Assembly (NCBI GenBank): GCA_900759665.1
Contig: CAAEWE010000081.1
Coordinates: forward strand, 127,879-191,878
Length of the DNA stretch: 64,000 nt
Source: Lachnospiraceae bacterium
Lineage (GTDB): Bacteria > Bacillota > Clostridia > Lachnospirales > Lachnospiraceae
Direction: 5' to 3'
Positions 1 to 8,663 of this stretch are shown here, piece by piece; within the stretch, counting starts at the first letter, position 1; every line of letters begins with the position of its first letter. Position numbers and translations under genes: made by a program. Under the pieces are notes generated by a model, which saw only the letters and a list, made by a program, of their open reading frames with translations, searched no databases and had not been told where the DNA came from.

Positions 1-50
1 GAATGCGTTTTATTGATAAGTAATCAGAATACGGAGGAGGTGGACCGGTT

Positions 51-533
51 ATGGAAGATATTCGGGACATACTTCGCATTCCCAACCGGGAAGTTGTCTC
101 AGTGACAAAGGTACTGACCGGTCTTGAACTGGAGAAAACAGATTCCAGCCAGCACGCAAAAGAAAAGGTTTTGACAGTCATGATACATACCAGAGGATTT
201 TTTCTGGCAAATATAAAGTGTGAAATGGATTGGACAATGTTTGAACAGATCTTATCGGGAATGTATGGTGGTGGAATGCCCCCGGATGAGGAACAGCCTT
301 TATATATGAATGAATATATGAATATTGTCTGTGGGCGGATCGTTTCAAAAATAAATACGTTGACGGGGAGTGTGTCAAAGCTTTCGACTCCGGAATATTT
401 TGGAGAGAATGATCCGGATTTCGGGAGAGATGAGCAGGCATATCATATTATGCTTGCATACCGGAACGGACAGGGATTCCTGCGGTTTATTATTCAGTTT
501 GAATTTCAACAGAATGGAGGAGAAGATATATGA
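51..533 (+). CDS. cheX: CheX-type chemotaxis phosphatase
   Basis: Probable CheY-phosphate phosphatase of the CheC/CheX/FliY group, acting in the cytoplasm. The family signature E-x2-N followed 22 residues later by proline is exact: E88, N91 and P114. In known CheX proteins the Glu and Asn orient the water that removes phosphate from CheY. At 160 residues it has the usual CheX size. The start follows a GGAGGAGG ribosome site. The stop overlaps the start of the downstream receiver gene in an ATGA junction, so the two are translationally coupled and the receiver is the likely substrate. The promoter is outside the window. Whether it serves flagellar chemotaxis or another phosphorelay cannot be told here. 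Confidence 0.8.
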   Translation: MEDIRDILRIPNREVVSVTKVLTGLELEKTDSSQHAKEKVLTVMIHTRGFFLANIKCEMDWTMFEQILSGMYGGGMPPDEEQPLYMNEYMNIVCGRIVSKINTLTGSVSKLSTPEYFGENDPDFGRDEQAYHIMLAYRNGQGFLRFIIQFEFQQNGGEDI

Positions 534-898
534 GTAAAACAATTATGGTGGTTGATGATTCCCCTTTTGTATCGAAGCAGATCAAGGATATTGTGGAAGA
601 TAACGGATATGAGGTGACCGGTTATGCCAAGAACGGGGAGGAGGCCATTGAGCTCTATAAGGAGTTAAATCCTGACATTGTTATTCTGGATATCATTATG
701 CCCGGCTTGAATGGTCTGGAGACTGCAGAAATCCTTAAGAAGCAGGATCCGGATGTGAAAATACTGATGTTAAGCTCTTTGTGTGATTCCGGAACAATGG
801 ATGAAGTGAAGAGTATTGGTGTGAAATATTTAATTCCGAAGCCTCTTGAGGCAGACGTTTTACTGGCTTCTTTGGAGATGGTATTTAAATTTGCATAA
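530..898 (+). CDS. Stand-alone CheY-like response regulator receiver
   Basis: A 122-residue single receiver domain without an output domain. Expected residues are present: acidic pair D9-D10, phosphoacceptor D54 in the strand before IMPG, hydroxyl residue S82 or S83, and K104 in IPKP. It starts inside the cheX stop codon (ATGA), so production is coupled to its probable phosphatase. As a single-domain regulator it should act by protein contact, for example with the flagellar switch, rather than by binding DNA. Equally possible is a signalling role in another multi-component pathway, since no che kinase or flagellar gene is visible in the window. Confidence 0.85.
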   Translation: MSKTIMVVDDSPFVSKQIKDIVEDNGYEVTGYAKNGEEAIELYKELNPDIVILDIIMPGLNGLETAEILKKQDPDVKILMLSSLCDSGTMDEVKSIGVKYLIPKPLEADVLLASLEMVFKFA

Positions 899-917
899 AT
901 TCCTTTGCAAAGAAGTG

Positions 918-947
918 TTGACGTAATGTGGCATTGTGTCATATACT
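918..947 (+). promoter_or_regulatory. Promoter of the fatty-acid operon
   Basis: A sigma-A-type promoter: TTGACG at 918-923, 18-base spacer, TATACT at 942-947, 35 bases before fabH. It lies just after the receiver gene and is the only clear promoter seen for the fab/acc run. No obvious inverted-repeat operator is visible around it. Confidence 0.6.
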
Positions 948-982
948 TGATATGTAAAATGAAAAAGGAATAGGAGCATAAA

Positions 983-1960
983 ATGGTTACATCAAGAATT
1001 GCAGCCACAGGAGCGGGTATCCCAAGTCAGGTTATCACAAACGATGATCTGGCTCAGATCATGGATACCAGCGATGAGTGGATCAGACAGAGAACAGGGA
1101 TTGGAGAAAGACATATTTCGGGGGGCGAAGATTTATCATATTATACGTCGATGGCTGCCCGGCAGATCATAGAGAGAGCAGGAATTGCACCGGAAGAGAT
1201 CGATCTTATCGTTGTGGCAACGGTAACGGCAGATTACTGCACACCCAGTGCGGCGTGTATGGTGCAGAAGGAGATTGGAGCAGTGAATGCGGTTGCTTTT
1301 GATGTGACGGCGGCATGTTCCGGTTTTTTATACGGTGTCAGTGTGGCAGATAAGTTTATCCGTTGTGGCGTATATAAAAACGCACTGGTGATAGGTGGCG
1401 AGATCCTGTCCAAGATCGTGGACTGGAAGGACCGTTCCACATGTGTTTTATTTGGGGATGGAGCAGCAGGCGTTCTTCTGGAACGTTCTGAGTCAGAGGA
1501 TGGTATTCTCGTGGAGGAGCTTGGAGCAAAAGGTGAGGATTATGAGGTCCTTACCGCCCGCAGACTTTCCCCTGCCAATGCATTTAATGAGGTAGAACCG
1601 CAGAAGGAATGTGGTCATGTGACCATGGACGGAAGAGCCGTATTTAAATTTGCAACCAAAAAGATCGTATCCAGTGTGGAACATGTACTGGAGACTGCAG
1701 GGCTTTCTAAGGAGGATATTACGTATTTTATTCCACATCAGGCGAATGCCAGGATCGTGGAAGTGGCAGCCAGAAAGCTGAAGGTTCCTCAGGAACGATT
1801 TTTTGTAAATATAGAGCATTATGGCAATACTTCAGCGGCAAGTATCCCTATTGCACTGAATGAGATGAATGAAAAGGGACTTCTTCATAAAGGGGACAAG
1901 CTGATCCTCTGTGGATTTGGAGGAGGACTTACCTGGGGAACACTATTGATACAGTGGTAA
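983..1960 (+). CDS. fabH: 3-oxoacyl-ACP synthase III (KAS III)
   Basis: Starts fatty-acid synthesis by condensing a short acyl-CoA primer with malonyl-ACP. The catalytic triad is visible: C112 in AACSG, H252 in PHQAN and N282 in YGNTSAAS. The length of 325 residues is standard. The ATG at 983 follows an AGGAG site at 972-976. It is the first gene of a plus-strand run that contains nearly all type II fatty-acid synthesis and acetyl-CoA carboxylase genes. The small residues around the active site do not let me tell whether it prefers straight or branched primers. Confidence 0.97.
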   Translation: MVTSRIAATGAGIPSQVITNDDLAQIMDTSDEWIRQRTGIGERHISGGEDLSYYTSMAARQIIERAGIAPEEIDLIVVATVTADYCTPSAACMVQKEIGAVNAVAFDVTAACSGFLYGVSVADKFIRCGVYKNALVIGGEILSKIVDWKDRSTCVLFGDGAAGVLLERSESEDGILVEELGAKGEDYEVLTARRLSPANAFNEVEPQKECGHVTMDGRAVFKFATKKIVSSVEHVLETAGLSKEDITYFIPHQANARIVEVAARKLKVPQERFFVNIEHYGNTSAASIPIALNEMNEKGLLHKGDKLILCGFGGGLTWGTLLIQW

Positions 1961-2033
1961 ATATTAATGTGTATTACTGTGACATCACAGTTAATATAAT
2001 AAATTTAACTAATTTCTTTAGGAGGAACTGAAA

Positions 2034-2255
2034 ATGGTATTTGAGAAGATCAGAGAAATCATTGCTTCACAGCTTGGAAAGGATGAGGATGAGATCACAC
2101 TTGAGACAAATGTAAAGGACGATCTCGACGCTGATTCTTTGGACGTATTCCAGATCATCAATGATATTGAGGATGAGTTTGAGGTATCTATCGAGGATCC
2201 GGAGTCAATTGTTACCGTAAAGGATATCGTAGATTTTGTTGAGAATAACAAATAA
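2034..2255 (+). CDS. acpP: Acyl carrier protein
   Basis: Small acidic carrier of growing acyl chains, 73 residues. The phosphopantetheine attachment site is S35 in the D-S-L motif (D34-S35-L36), inside the typical four-helix acidic sequence. It has a strong AGGAGG site 73 bases after fabH. A 124-base gap with a strong hairpin separates it from fabD, which could let ACP, needed in excess over the enzymes, be made at a higher level. In many related clostridia fabK sits directly after acpP; it is absent here. Confidence 0.97.
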   Translation: MVFEKIREIIASQLGKDEDEITLETNVKDDLDADSLDVFQIINDIEDEFEVSIEDPESIVTVKDIVDFVENNK

Positions 2256-2304
2256 TCGATTATCGACAGCAAGCAGATGAAACGGACAGTGAAGACCGAA
2301 AAGT

Positions 2305-2331
2305 TGAGAACCTCGTCCAACGGGGTTCTCA
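2305..2331 (+). terminator. Hairpin between acpP and fabD, possible attenuator
   Basis: Inverted repeat TGAGAACC (2305-2312) with GGTTCTCA (2324-2331). Pairing continues inward for three more pairs (one G-U) to a five-base loop. The tail (TCATTTTGTT) is only moderately T-rich, so partial termination or a transcript-processing stem is more likely than a full stop, since the fab genes continue downstream without another clear promoter. Confidence 0.6.
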
Positions 2332-2379
2332 TCATTTTGTTATCGGATCCACTGTCTTTTAAAGCGTGGAGGAAAGTTC

Positions 2380-3321
2380 ATGAAGACTGTATTTATGTTT
2401 AGCGGACAGGGTGCACAGTATGCCGGTATGGGAAAGGAACTATATCAGAATTATGCTGTTGCCAAGGATATTTTTGATCGGGCAGATGCTGTATTGGGAT
2501 ATTCCATTAAGGATATCTGTTTTCAGGATGAAAAGAAATTAGGAGAGACAGAATATGCACAGCCTGCAATATTAACCATGAGTATTGCGGCGATGAAGGT
2601 GTTGGAAGAGCAGGGAGTCCGGGCTAATATGACGGCAGGACTCAGTTTAGGAGAATATTCCGCATATGTTGCCAGCGGAGCGATGGACTTCGAGGAGGCC
2701 GTTGCCCTGGTACAGAAGAGAGGACGCTTTATGACAGAAGCAGTGCCTTCCGGAGAGGGAGCAATGTATGCGATCATTGGACTGGATCAGGATCTGGTGG
2801 AAGAGGCATGCGAGGAAGCGACTGCTTTGGGCATAGGGCTTGCAGTTCCGGCAAATTACAATGCACCGGGACAGATCGTTATCGCCGGTAAGACAGAGGC
2901 TGTTGCCAAGGCGGCAGAGTTTGCAAAGGAGAAAGGTGCAAAACTTGCAGTGAAGCTGAAGGTAAGCGGACCGTTCCACACATCATTGCTGCAGCCGGCT
3001 TCTGATAAGCTGAAACCGGAGCTGGAAAAGATGCATATATCCGATATGAAGATGCCGGTTTATACCAATGTGGATGCACAGGTAGTGGCTGACAAGGAGG
3101 ATATCATTCCGATTTTGACAAAGCAGATCTGCTGTCCGGTAAGATGGGCAGATATTATCCGCAATATGAATGAACAGGGAGCGGATACTTTTATAGAGCT
3201 GGGGCCGGGAAAGGCATTGACCGGTTTTGTAAAGAGAACATTAAAGGGTGTTAATATTGTGAATGTGGAGGATTTGTCTTCCCTTGACAAAACCATGAAG
3301 AAGCTTCATGAGATCGTGTGA
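2380..3321 (+). CDS. fabD: Malonyl-CoA:ACP malonyltransferase
   Basis: Loads malonyl groups onto ACP. The nucleophile is S89 in G-L-S-L-G-E (the enterobacterial version has His where this has Leu); R116 in the KRGRFM motif and H200 in GPFHT fit the carboxylate-binding Arg and catalytic His. 313 residues, full length, with a GGAGG site at 2369-2373. The stop lies 26 bases before the fabG start. Same operon as fabH and acpP, after the intergenic hairpin. Confidence 0.96.
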   Translation: MKTVFMFSGQGAQYAGMGKELYQNYAVAKDIFDRADAVLGYSIKDICFQDEKKLGETEYAQPAILTMSIAAMKVLEEQGVRANMTAGLSLGEYSAYVASGAMDFEEAVALVQKRGRFMTEAVPSGEGAMYAIIGLDQDLVEEACEEATALGIGLAVPANYNAPGQIVIAGKTEAVAKAAEFAKEKGAKLAVKLKVSGPFHTSLLQPASDKLKPELEKMHISDMKMPVYTNVDAQVVADKEDIIPILTKQICCPVRWADIIRNMNEQGADTFIELGPGKALTGFVKRTLKGVNIVNVEDLSSLDKTMKKLHEIV

Positions 3322-3346
3322 TCTCAGGGAAGATGCAGGAGGATTT

Positions 3347-4075
3347 ATGTTAAAAGGAAAAAACGTAATCGTAACAGGAGCAGCCAAGGGCATTGGAAAA
3401 GCCATTGCTCTGGCATTTGCAAAAGAGGGATGCAATATTGTCCTCAATTATCACAGTCATCTGGACGAGGAGACAGTGAAGGAGATCGAAGGCTATGGTG
3501 TGATCTGTAAGCCGGTACAGGGGGATGTCAGTGATTTTTCATTTGCAGCAGATATGATCAAAGAGGTCAAAAAAGAGCTGGGAAGTATTGATGTTCTTGT
3601 TAATAACGCAGGAATCACAAAGGATATGCTTCTGATGCGGATGACGGAGGATCAGTTTGACGACGTGATTAATACAAATCTCAAGGGAACTTTCAATATG
3701 ATCCGTCACGTCAGTAATGTAATGCTGAAGCAGAGAAGCGGTGCTATTATCAATATGGCATCTGTGGTTGGAATTAATGGAAATATCGGTCAGGCAAATT
3801 ATGCGGCATCCAAAGCGGGAATTATCGGACTGACGAAGTCCACGGCAAAGGAACTGGCATCCAGAGGAATCACCTGTAATGCCATTGCACCGGGATTTGT
3901 GGAGACAGATATGACAGCTGTCTTAAAGGAGGATGTACAGAATGCGATCCTCAGTGCAATTCCGTTGAAACGCGGTGGTAAGGTTGAGGATATTGCGAGA
4001 GCGGCAGTATTTCTGGCTGAGAATGATTACATTACCGGACAGGTACTCAATGTCGATGGTGGAATGGTAATGTAA
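3347..4075 (+). CDS. fabG: 3-oxoacyl-ACP reductase
   Basis: NADPH-dependent reductase of the beta-keto group in the elongation cycle; short-chain dehydrogenase fold. The cofactor motif T-G-A-A-K-G-I-G spans residues 10-17, and the catalytic set is N111, S139, Y152, K156. I choose the ATG at 3347 because AGGAGG (3338-3343) is correctly placed. An upstream in-frame start at 3308 would overlap fabD and add 13 residues lacking family similarity. 242 residues, normal length. Confidence 0.96.
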   Translation: MLKGKNVIVTGAAKGIGKAIALAFAKEGCNIVLNYHSHLDEETVKEIEGYGVICKPVQGDVSDFSFAADMIKEVKKELGSIDVLVNNAGITKDMLLMRMTEDQFDDVINTNLKGTFNMIRHVSNVMLKQRSGAIINMASVVGINGNIGQANYAASKAGIIGLTKSTAKELASRGITCNAIAPGFVETDMTAVLKEDVQNAILSAIPLKRGGKVEDIARAAVFLAENDYITGQVLNVDGGMVM

Positions 4076-4127
4076 TAAGGGCAAGAGATGATCTGGATGC
4101 ATAGAAAGCAGAAATGAGGGTAAGAAA

Positions 4128-5372
4128 ATGGCTAGAAGAGTAGTTGTAACAGGTATGGGAGCGGTAACGCCCCTGGGCAGCACGGTAGATACTTTCTGGG
4201 ACAATATCCGGAAGGGTCAGTGCGGAATTAAGATGATCACAAAATTTGATACCGAAGAGTTTAAGGTAAAGGTTGCCGGAGAGGTGGAAGGCTTTGATCC
4301 GGAGCTTTATATGACGAAGAAGGATGTCAAGAGAAATGATCTGTTTGCGGTATATGCCCTTGGAGCTGCCGTACAGGCGTTTGAGGACAGTGGTCTTGAT
4401 ATGGAAAAGGAGGATGCCGACCGGGTTGGTGTGATCGTGGGATCCGGTGTTGGTGGCCTGATGACCATGGAAGAGCAGGTAACCAAGATGAATGACAGAG
4501 GTCCGGCCAGAGTGTCTCCATTATTTATTACGATGACGATCGGTAATATGGCAGCAGGCAATATTGCAATCCGCTACGGTGCAAAGGGAATCTGCGAAAA
4601 TGTTGTGACGGCATGTGCGACAGGAACCAATGCGATTGGTGATGCGTTCCGTCAGATCAAGGATGGACGTCAGGATGTGATGTTTGCAGGCGGTGCAGAG
4701 GCAGCCATCTGTCGTATCGGTATCGCAGGATTCACTAATCTGACTGCATTATCAAAAAACCCGGATCCGAAGGATGCATGTAAGCCGTTTGATAAGGACA
4801 GGGATGGCTTTGTTATGTCAGAGGGAGCCGGTGTGATGATCCTGGAGGAGTTAGAGCATGCAAAGGCACGAGGTGCAAAGATTTACGGAGAGATCGTTGG
4901 ATACGGCTCCAATGGGGATGCATATCATATTACTTCTCCACTGCCGGATGGTTCCGGTGCGGCAAAGGCAATGAAGCTTGCCATGGAAGAGGCCGGGATC
5001 ACACCGGAACAGATATCATATATCAATGCCCATGGAACAAGTACCCACGCCAATGAGGTTGGCGAGACTGCAGCGATCAAGCTTGCACTGGGAGAGGAGA
5101 CGGCACATAAGGTGCCGGTCAGCTCTACTAAGTCTATGACGGGTCATTTGTTAGGTGCAGCAGGAGCTGTTGAGGCAATTATCTGCGTGAAGGCGATGCA
5201 GGATAATTTCCTGCCGGCAACGATCAATTACAAAACACCGGATCCGGAATGTGATCTGGATGTGATTCCCAATGAGGGAAGACAGGTTGATCATGTAGAA
5301 TATGTATTATCGAATTCGCTTGGCTTTGGTGGTCATAATGCCGTGCTGTGCTTTAAAAAGTGGCAGGGCTAA
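4128..5372 (+). CDS. fabF: 3-oxoacyl-ACP synthase II (KAS II)
   Basis: Elongating condensing enzyme. Catalytic Cys-His-His are visible at C163 (TACATG), H302 (AHGTST) and H340 (MTGHLLG), with K335 near the last. 414 residues, standard. It follows fabG by 52 bases and precedes accB in the operon. No sign of the FabB-type unsaturated-fatty-acid branch or a fabA gene is present, so unsaturated fatty acids, if made, need another route. Confidence 0.97.
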   Translation: MARRVVVTGMGAVTPLGSTVDTFWDNIRKGQCGIKMITKFDTEEFKVKVAGEVEGFDPELYMTKKDVKRNDLFAVYALGAAVQAFEDSGLDMEKEDADRVGVIVGSGVGGLMTMEEQVTKMNDRGPARVSPLFITMTIGNMAAGNIAIRYGAKGICENVVTACATGTNAIGDAFRQIKDGRQDVMFAGGAEAAICRIGIAGFTNLTALSKNPDPKDACKPFDKDRDGFVMSEGAGVMILEELEHAKARGAKIYGEIVGYGSNGDAYHITSPLPDGSGAAKAMKLAMEEAGITPEQISYINAHGTSTHANEVGETAAIKLALGEETAHKVPVSSTKSMTGHLLGAAGAVEAIICVKAMQDNFLPATINYKTPDPECDLDVIPNEGRQVDHVEYVLSNSLGFGGHNAVLCFKKWQG

Positions 5373-5427
5373 AGAATTCTTAAGGGATATATCTGCCGTA
5401 TAAGAGCAGATTGGAAAGGAAGGAAGC

Positions 5428-5934
5428 ATGCGTTACGAGGAGATTAAGCAGTTGATCGATCTGTTTGAAGAGACAGATCTGGCAGAGATGGAGCTTACCA
5501 GAGAGAATGACGGACTTCGTCTGGTAAGAGGCAATGCAGGAAAGGCAGTGAGCCAGCCTGTGACAGTGGAACAGCCGGAGATACCGGCAGCTCCGTCACT
5601 TTCTGATCTGCAGGATATTGTGGCATCGGTGCAGAATGGTGCCAGAGAGGCGATGGCAGGCAGTACACCGACAGAGGCTGTCCCGGATGTCCAGCCGGAG
5701 GGAGAGGTTGTTACGGCACCTATTGTGGGAACTTTTTATGCGAAGCCGGCACAGGACAAGGATCCTTTTGTAAAGGTTGGAGATACCGTGGCTGAGGGCG
5801 ATACCCTTTGTATTATTGAGGCAATGAAGTTTATGAATGAAGTTCCAAGTACGGTTGGCGGTACCATCAAAGAGGTGCTGGTTCAGGATGGAGATTTTGT
5901 TGAGTTTGGTCAGCCTTTGTTCCGGATCGGATAA
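5428..5934 (+). CDS. accB: Biotin carboxyl carrier protein of acetyl-CoA carboxylase
   Basis: Carries the carboxyl group between AccC and AccAD. The biotin site is K134 in E-A-M-K-F-M-N-E within a C-terminal biotinyl domain (about residues 95-168). An Ala/Pro/Glu-rich flexible linker (about 40-95) joins this to a short helical N-terminal domain. 168 residues, usual for Firmicutes. Placed between fabF and fabZ, the common clostridial order. Confidence 0.96.
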   Translation: MRYEEIKQLIDLFEETDLAEMELTRENDGLRLVRGNAGKAVSQPVTVEQPEIPAAPSLSDLQDIVASVQNGAREAMAGSTPTEAVPDVQPEGEVVTAPIVGTFYAKPAQDKDPFVKVGDTVAEGDTLCIIEAMKFMNEVPSTVGGTIKEVLVQDGDFVEFGQPLFRIG

Positions 5935-5945
5935 AATGGAGGATA

Positions 5946-6383
5946 ATGAAAATGGAATGTGTAATGGATATTAAGCAGATTATGGAGATCATTCCCCATC
6001 GTCAGCCGTTTCTGCTGGTGGATCGTATTGTGGATATGGTGCCGGGAGAAAGTGTTACAGCAATCAAAAATGTTTCAATGAACGAGCCGTTTTTTGCCGG
6101 ACATTTCCCGAATGAACCGGTTATGCCGGGGGTACTGATCGTGGAAGCGATGGCACAGGCAGGAGCCGTTGCGATTCTTTCCCAGGAGCAGTTTAAGGGG
6201 AAAACAGCATATTTTGGCGGGATCAATAAGGCAAAATTTAAGAAAAAAGTAGTGCCTGGTGATACTCTGCGTATGGAAGTTTCTATTGTGAAACTAAAAA
6301 AGAATGCAGGTATTGGTCAGGGAACAGCCTATGTAGACGATAAGGTAGCTGCACAGGCAGAATTTATCTTTATGATTGGATAA
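5946..6383 (+). CDS. fabZ: 3-hydroxyacyl-ACP dehydratase
   Basis: Dehydrates beta-hydroxyacyl-ACP; hot-dog fold. Catalytic H53 and E67 lie in the GHFPNEPVMPG-VLIVEAMAQ region (numbering from the first ATG). The ATG at 5946 is only three bases from GGAGG (5938-5942), whereas the in-frame ATG at 5952 has a nine-base spacing, so translation may start two residues later. 143-145 residues, normal. No enoyl-ACP reductase gene accompanies it in the operon. Confidence 0.95.
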   Translation: MKMECVMDIKQIMEIIPHRQPFLLVDRIVDMVPGESVTAIKNVSMNEPFFAGHFPNEPVMPGVLIVEAMAQAGAVAILSQEQFKGKTAYFGGINKAKFKKKVVPGDTLRMEVSIVKLKKNAGIGQGTAYVDDKVAAQAEFIFMIG

Positions 6384-6408
6384 TTGTGAGGATGGGATGG
6401 AGGAGCGC

Positions 6409-7755
6409 ATGTTTGATAAAATATTAATTGCGAACCGTGGAGAGATAGCTGTTCGTATAATCCGTGCCTGCCGGGAGATGGGTGTGAGAACCGTAGCTGT
6501 TTTTTCGGAGGCAGACAGGGATGCCCTACATACACAGATGGCAGATGAGGCTGTCTGCATCGGTGGGGCAAAGGTAGCGGAAAGCTATCTGAATATGCAG
6601 AATATTATCAGCGTAGCAGTAGAAAAAAAGATTCAGGCGATACATCCGGGGTTTGGATTTTTGTCTGAAAACAGCACGTTTGCTTCTATGTGCGAGGTTT
6701 GCAATATTAAATTCATAGGACCGGGACCGGCTGTGATCGATGCCATGGGTAATAAAGCAAATGCCAGAGAGATGATGATCAAGGCAGGGGTTCCGGTGAT
6801 TCCCGGCAGTGACGGAGTTATCGAGAGCCTTGATAAAGCCTATGAAGTGGCAGACCGTCTGGGATATCCTGTGATGGTCAAGGCTTCTGCCGGGGGCGGC
6901 GGAAAGGGCATTCGTATTGTACGCAGCCGTGACGAGCTGGAGAATGCCTATGAATCTGCAAAGGGAGAAGCTATGGCAGGCTTCGGTGATGACGCAGTTT
7001 ATATGGAGAAACTGATCGAAAATGCCAGACATATTGAGGTGCAGGTGTTAGGAGATCAGTTTGGCAATGTGGTACATCTCGGAGAAAGAGACTGCTCCCT
7101 TCAGAGAAAGAATCAGAAGGTGCTGGAGGAGTCTCCGTCACCGGCTCTCAGTCAGGAGAAGCGGGAGGAAATGTGTGCGGCTGCAGTACGTGCGGCGAAA
7201 GCGGCTGGATATCAGAGTGCGGGAACCATTGAATTTTTGTATGACAAATCGGGTAATTTCTATTTTATGGAAATGAATACCAGAGTGCAGGTGGAGCATC
7301 CGGTCACGGAGATGGTCACAGGGATAGATATTATCAAGGAGCAGATCCGTATTGCCGCCGGGGAGCCGCTTTCTGTGACACAGGATGATATTCATATCAG
7401 TGGTCATGCGATCGAGTGCCGTATCAATGCAGAAAATCCGGACAAAAACTTTGCACCTTGTCCGGGAAAGATCCAGTCTCTTTTACTGCCGGCCGGTGGT
7501 CTGGGGCTTCGTGTGGATGCTGCGGTATTTCAGGATTATGTGATCCCGCCGTATTATGATTCTATGATCGCAAAAGTGATCGTTCATGGAAAGGATCGTC
7601 AGGAGGCTATAGCTAAAATGCGCCGGGCACTCTATGAGTTTGTGATCGATGGTATTGATACCAATATAGATTTTCAGGGAATGATATTAAACCATCCGGA
7701 TTATATTTCCGGTGAGTTTGATACATCCTTTATCGAGGAGAAGATTTTGAAATAA
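6409..7755 (+). CDS. accC: Biotin carboxylase subunit of acetyl-CoA carboxylase
   Basis: ATP-dependent carboxylation of the biotin on AccB. Biotin-carboxylase N-terminal domain opens with KILIANRGEIA. The ATP-grasp glycine loop A-G-G-G-G-K-G is at 161-167, and the active-site stretch E288-M-N-T-R-V-Q-V-E296 includes R292. 448 residues, and the residue numbers match the E. coli enzyme closely. I use the ATG at 6409 (GGAGG at 6399-6403, five-base spacer); an earlier in-frame ATG at 6376 overlaps fabZ and lacks a good ribosome site. Confidence 0.96.
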   Translation: MFDKILIANRGEIAVRIIRACREMGVRTVAVFSEADRDALHTQMADEAVCIGGAKVAESYLNMQNIISVAVEKKIQAIHPGFGFLSENSTFASMCEVCNIKFIGPGPAVIDAMGNKANAREMMIKAGVPVIPGSDGVIESLDKAYEVADRLGYPVMVKASAGGGGKGIRIVRSRDELENAYESAKGEAMAGFGDDAVYMEKLIENARHIEVQVLGDQFGNVVHLGERDCSLQRKNQKVLEESPSPALSQEKREEMCAAAVRAAKAAGYQSAGTIEFLYDKSGNFYFMEMNTRVQVEHPVTEMVTGIDIIKEQIRIAAGEPLSVTQDDIHISGHAIECRINAENPDKNFAPCPGKIQSLLLPAGGLGLRVDAAVFQDYVIPPYYDSMIAKVIVHGKDRQEAIAKMRRALYEFVIDGIDTNIDFQGMILNHPDYISGEFDTSFIEEKILK

Positions 7756-7783
7756 TTTTCGTGGGATTGAAAGGAAGGATCTT

Positions 7784-8659
7784 GTGAATTTATTTAGTAA
7801 AAGAAAGAATTATTTTTCTTTGGATACCACGTCTGAGAAAAAAAAGACGGATCGAAAGAAAAGGGAACAGGGACCATCGATTCCAAATGGAATGTGGATC
7901 AAATGTAATACCTGTAAAATGATCATATACAAAAAAGAGATTACAGAGTATAAGCTGTGTCCCAGCTGCGGTGCCCATTTCCGTATGACACCGGCAGAGC
8001 GGATCGCGATTACCTGTGATGAGGGATCTTTTCAGGAATTTGATGCCGATATGATTCCGGAAAATCCAATGGAATATCCGGATTACGACAAAATTATCGA
8101 AAAAGCCCAGGACAAAACAAAGCTTCGGGAAGCGGTTGTCACAGGACGCTGCCGGATTGAGGGGCATAATGCGGTGATTGCCATTATGGACAGTCATTTT
8201 ATGATGGGAAGTATGGGTTCGGTAGTCGGTGAAAAGATTACCCGTGCAGTGGAAAAAGCCACGGAGGAAAGACTCCCGGTCATTATATTCACTACATCCG
8301 GTGGTGCAAGAATGCAGGAAGGTATTATTTCATTGATGCAGATGGCAAAGGTATCCGAGGCATTGGGACGACATGATGCGGCCGGGCTGCTTTATGTTAC
8401 AGTGCTGACGGATCCTACTACAGGCGGCGTTACGGCTAGCTTTGCCATGCTAGGAGATATTATTTTGTCCGAACCGAAAGCGTTGATCGGTTTTGCGGGG
8501 CAGCGTGTGATCCAGGGAACCATACATCAAAAACTGCCAGAGGGCTTCCAGAGGGCAGAGTTCCAGTTAGATCATGGATTTGTAGACGGCATTGTTCATC
8601 GTGAAAAATTGCGCGGAGAGCTTGGGAAGATTTTAAAGCTTCATCAGACAGGAAAGTGA
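7784..8659 (+). CDS. accD: Acetyl-CoA carboxylase carboxyltransferase beta subunit
   Basis: With AccA transfers the carboxyl group from biotin to acetyl-CoA. A four-cysteine zinc ribbon is visible at C41, C44, C59, C62, followed by the crotonase-like carboxyltransferase domain (SGGARMQEG near the middle). 291 residues. The start codon is GTG at 7784 after an AAGGAAGGA ribosome site. A Lys-rich stretch at residues 19-27 precedes the zinc ribbon. It is followed almost directly by accA, its obligate partner. Confidence 0.95.
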   Translation: MNLFSKRKNYFSLDTTSEKKKTDRKKREQGPSIPNGMWIKCNTCKMIIYKKEITEYKLCPSCGAHFRMTPAERIAITCDEGSFQEFDADMIPENPMEYPDYDKIIEKAQDKTKLREAVVTGRCRIEGHNAVIAIMDSHFMMGSMGSVVGEKITRAVEKATEERLPVIIFTTSGGARMQEGIISLMQMAKVSEALGRHDAAGLLYVTVLTDPTTGGVTASFAMLGDIILSEPKALIGFAGQRVIQGTIHQKLPEGFQRAEFQLDHGFVDGIVHREKLRGELGKILKLHQTGK

Positions 8660-8663
8660 GGAA

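Noticed and set aside
3308..3346. Longer fabG with 13 extra residues
   Set aside because: Overlaps fabD and lacks a ribosome site, while the ATG at 3347 has AGGAGG.
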